7,136 bases of DNA from Clostridia bacterium (GTDB lineage Bacteria; Bacillota; Clostridia; Christensenellales; UBA1242): assembly GCA_017650795.1 (NCBI GenBank), contig JAGCEE010000268.1, positions 1-7,136 on the forward strand. Direction: 5' to 3'. Shown one piece after another: positions 5,242-7,136 of this stretch. Made by a program: the position numbers and the translations under genes. Numbering within the stretch: the first letter of the stretch is position 1; each line of letters begins with the position of its first letter. The notes beneath the pieces are model-generated. The model did not search any database. It was not told the origin of the DNA and saw nothing but the letters and a program-made list of their open reading frames with translations.

Positions 5242-6477
5242 ATGAATTCATTATTACTTGTCGCTTTTGGTGACGTAATGCTTAAAATATTGTATATTGT
5301 TGTAGCCATTATGGTTTTGTTAACAATGGTTTTAATTCATGAGTTTGGTCATTACATTGTTGGTAGATGGCTTGGTTTTACTATAACCGAATTTTCAATA
5401 GGTTTTGGAAAGGCCATTTGGCAAAGAAAAAATAAGCGAGGTGAACTAATTTCGCTAAGAATATTCCCACTTGGTGGTTATTGTGCTTTTTTAGGCGAAG
5501 ATGGCGAACCAACCACAGATCAAAATACCGAGCAAAACTGCGATAATAAAGATAACAAAGAAAATGTAATAATTGACGAAAAAGAAGAAGAGAGCTCTGA
5601 TTTAAATCAAACGGCAAATTCACCATTAAAAGACAATCAAGTAATATTTACCGAACAAAAACCTTGGAAAAGAATTCTTGTATTTTTTGCTGGTGTCACT
5701 TTTAACTTTTTGTCTGCATTTATTTTTTCTATAATATTTTTATGTGTCGGTGGATACAATGGTTATGTAATGTCCGCCACAAAAGGTTATAATGTTAATC
5801 TTTATTACGCAAACAGTACAGAAATATATAGGACAATAAACGAAAATGATAAATTAAATATAATAAAAATAAATGGCACAGAGATAAATTATGCCAGAAA
5901 CAATGTTTTATCCACATTAACAGATGAACAAGCAGTGTCAATAACTCTTACCATTTTGCAAGATGATAATCAAACCATTGATGTGGTAATTAAAAAGGAA
6001 AACTTTGAAACTGTAAAAGACGAAAACAATAATGATAAGATTGTTGGCATATATGGTGTTAGTTATGCAAGTAAGAATATAAATTATAACTTCGGCTTAG
6101 TACTTAGAGATTTTATACCATTCACTTTTAGAATATCTGTGCTAATACTCAATGCTTTCTGGATGATAATAACAGGTGCAGTTGCATTAAATCAACTTGG
6201 TGGACCAATATCTACGATTACGCAGATATCTGAGGTTGCATCACTTGGATTAGCAAATTTCTTGTATTTACTACCTTTGCTTGCAGCAAACCTTGCAATA
6301 TTTAATATTCTTCCAATTCCTGGATTAGATGGCTCACATGTTGTTTTTACTAGTATAGAGTGGATAAGGGGTAAGCCAATAAAGAGAGATGTAGAAAATG
6401 CTATTCACGGCATTGGTATACTTCTATTATTTGCGTTTGTTATTGTAATTGATATAGTACATTTAATAACAGCATAA
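5242..6477 (+). CDS. rseP: Site-2 protease family membrane zinc metalloprotease RseP/RasP
   Basis: Intramembrane protease that cuts membrane-spanning segments such as anti-sigma factors and leftover signal peptides. HEFGH at 33-37 in the first membrane helix supplies the zinc His pair and catalytic Glu34; the third ligand is Asp363 in NILPIPGLDG at 355-364. FPLGGY at 75-80 is the conserved beta loop. Between them lie a second helix (about 145-168), a diverged PDZ-like periplasmic-side domain (about 170-275, with NDKLNIIKING near its end of the ligand groove) and a third helix (about 290-312). Residues 86-139 are an unusually long Asp/Glu/Asn-rich insertion between the beta loop and helix 2. 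The 411 residues are near family length. AGGAG at 5232-5236, overlapping the cdsA stop, sets the ATG at 5242; Met13 is a second possible start. The gene lies 8 nt after cdsA with no dxr between. Confidence 0.95.
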   Translation: MNSLLLVAFGDVMLKILYIVVAIMVLLTMVLIHEFGHYIVGRWLGFTITEFSIGFGKAIWQRKNKRGELISLRIFPLGGYCAFLGEDGEPTTDQNTEQNCDNKDNKENVIIDEKEEESSDLNQTANSPLKDNQVIFTEQKPWKRILVFFAGVTFNFLSAFIFSIIFLCVGGYNGYVMSATKGYNVNLYYANSTEIYRTINENDKLNIIKINGTEINYARNNVLSTLTDEQAVSITLTILQDDNQTIDVVIKKENFETVKDENNNDKIVGIYGVSYASKNINYNFGLVLRDFIPFTFRISVLILNAFWMIITGAVALNQLGGPISTITQISEVASLGLANFLYLLPLLAANLAIFNILPIPGLDGSHVVFTSIEWIRGKPIKRDVENAIHGIGILLLFAFVIVIDIVHLITA

Positions 6478-6493
6478 CAAACAAAGGATAAAT

Positions 6494-7136
6494 ATGAATT
6501 TTAAATTAGAATTAAAGAAAAAAATAGGAGAAAAATATAGTTTTTTAAAATTATTTAAAGTGGTATACAATACCACTTTTTGTAATTGCCTAATAACCTT
6601 TATATATCCAGAAAATGCTCAAACACTAACACAAGAAGAAAAAAATATTATTACAAAAGCAGTAGAAGAAATTATTAAAATAAACGGAAAATTAGAAATT
6701 AAATTCTTAAAAAGTTATTTGGATAAAAAGCTAATTGTTTCAAAAATTAAGGATTATCTAAACGAAAATTTTATATCTATATCTCAATTTTTAAATGAAG
6801 AAAATTTTGACTATTTTAAAGAAAATTTAAATGTAAATATAATAATTAAATGCAATAGTACAATATATGAGTATATTGAAAATAATAATATTATTCAATT
6901 AATAAAAGAATACTTAAATAATAGTTTTTGTGGTAATTTTAGCCTATCTACAAAGATATTTGGCAATGATTTTACAGGTGAAAATTTGGGAAAAAGAGCA
7001 ATAGAGCAAATTGCAAAACTTCCTAAACTAAAAAGAACAAAGCGTTATAATGTCACCGAAGTAAATAAAGTGTTTGGAAGTGATATTATGCCAAGTCCAG
7101 AATTGATATCAGACCAAGAAAAAGAAAAACAATCTG
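6494..7136 (+). CDS. polC: Probable DNA polymerase III PolC-type alpha subunit, N-terminal 214 codons (cut by window edge)
   Basis: The frame is open from ATG 6494 to the window edge without a stop. AAAGGA at 6483-6488, 5 nt before the ATG, supports the start, which lies 16 nt after rseP. The visible part would be the non-catalytic N-terminal domain and the linker before the OB-fold; polymerase, exonuclease and PHP motifs lie beyond the edge. It is rich in Lys, Asn, Glu and Ile, and ends in NVTEVNKVFGSDIMPSPELI, comparable to the G-K-x-I-x-x-x-P-x-x-x-x-I stretch that I recall just before the OB-fold in clostridial PolC. Position after rseP agrees with the usual Firmicutes order rseP-(proS or ispG)-polC. 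Sequence identity in this domain is low across the family, so the assignment rests mainly on gene order and that short motif. If it is not PolC, it would be an unknown operon member. Confidence 0.75.
   Translation, partial: MNFKLELKKKIGEKYSFLKLFKVVYNTTFCNCLITFIYPENAQTLTQEEKNIITKAVEEIIKINGKLEIKFLKSYLDKKLIVSKIKDYLNENFISISQFLNEENFDYFKENLNVNIIIKCNSTIYEYIENNNIIQLIKEYLNNSFCGNFSLSTKIFGNDFTGENLGKRAIEQIAKLPKLKRTKRYNVTEVNKVFGSDIMPSPELISDQEKEKQS

Noticed and set aside
5242..6477. The site-2 protease as the processing enzyme for pro-sigma-K
   Set aside because: It has the RseP/RasP layout with a PDZ-like domain and sits in the housekeeping operon; SpoIVFB is shorter and carries a CBS domain instead.

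Overview
The window looks like chromosomal DNA from a low-GC, endospore-forming member of the Bacillota, most likely Clostridia. The support is the very AT-rich sequence, a sporulation-type sigma-K gene, a PolC-like gene start, AGGAG-type ribosome binding sites, and the conserved frr-uppS-cdsA-rseP-polC gene order. The species cannot be named from this sequence alone. No mobile element, CRISPR array, tRNA or rRNA gene was seen.

Layout. At 1-420 on the minus strand lies the N-terminal part of sigK, which runs off the left edge. A 259-bp divergent intergenic region (421-679) follows. It holds a long imperfect inverted repeat that overlaps the sigK ribosome binding site and a good sigma-A promoter reading to the right. 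At 680-2041 is a 453-residue protein whose C-terminal part looks like a diadenylate-cyclase-fold (DisA_N/DAC) domain with a degenerate second active-site motif. A 68-bp gap then carries a short hairpin terminator whose loop contains the -35 box of a full-consensus promoter. That promoter places the transcription start on the ATG of engB (2110-2691), so engB is probably read from a leaderless mRNA.

After a 130-bp AT-rich gap with a candidate promoter, a tight operon runs from 2822 to beyond the right edge: frr, an uncharacterised 64-residue gene, uppS, cdsA, rseP and the start of a probable polC. Gaps and overlaps are -1, -4, 11, 8 and 16 nt. The operon combines ribosome recycling, undecaprenyl diphosphate synthesis for the cell wall, CDP-diacylglycerol synthesis for phospholipids, membrane-protein proteolysis and DNA replication. 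The isoprenoid genes dxr and ispG, and proS, often found between cdsA and polC in relatives, are absent here.

The least ordinary parts are the DAC-like gene divergent from sigK, the leaderless engB with its merged terminator and promoter, the hairpin that could mask the sigK ribosome binding site, and the small gene between frr and uppS.
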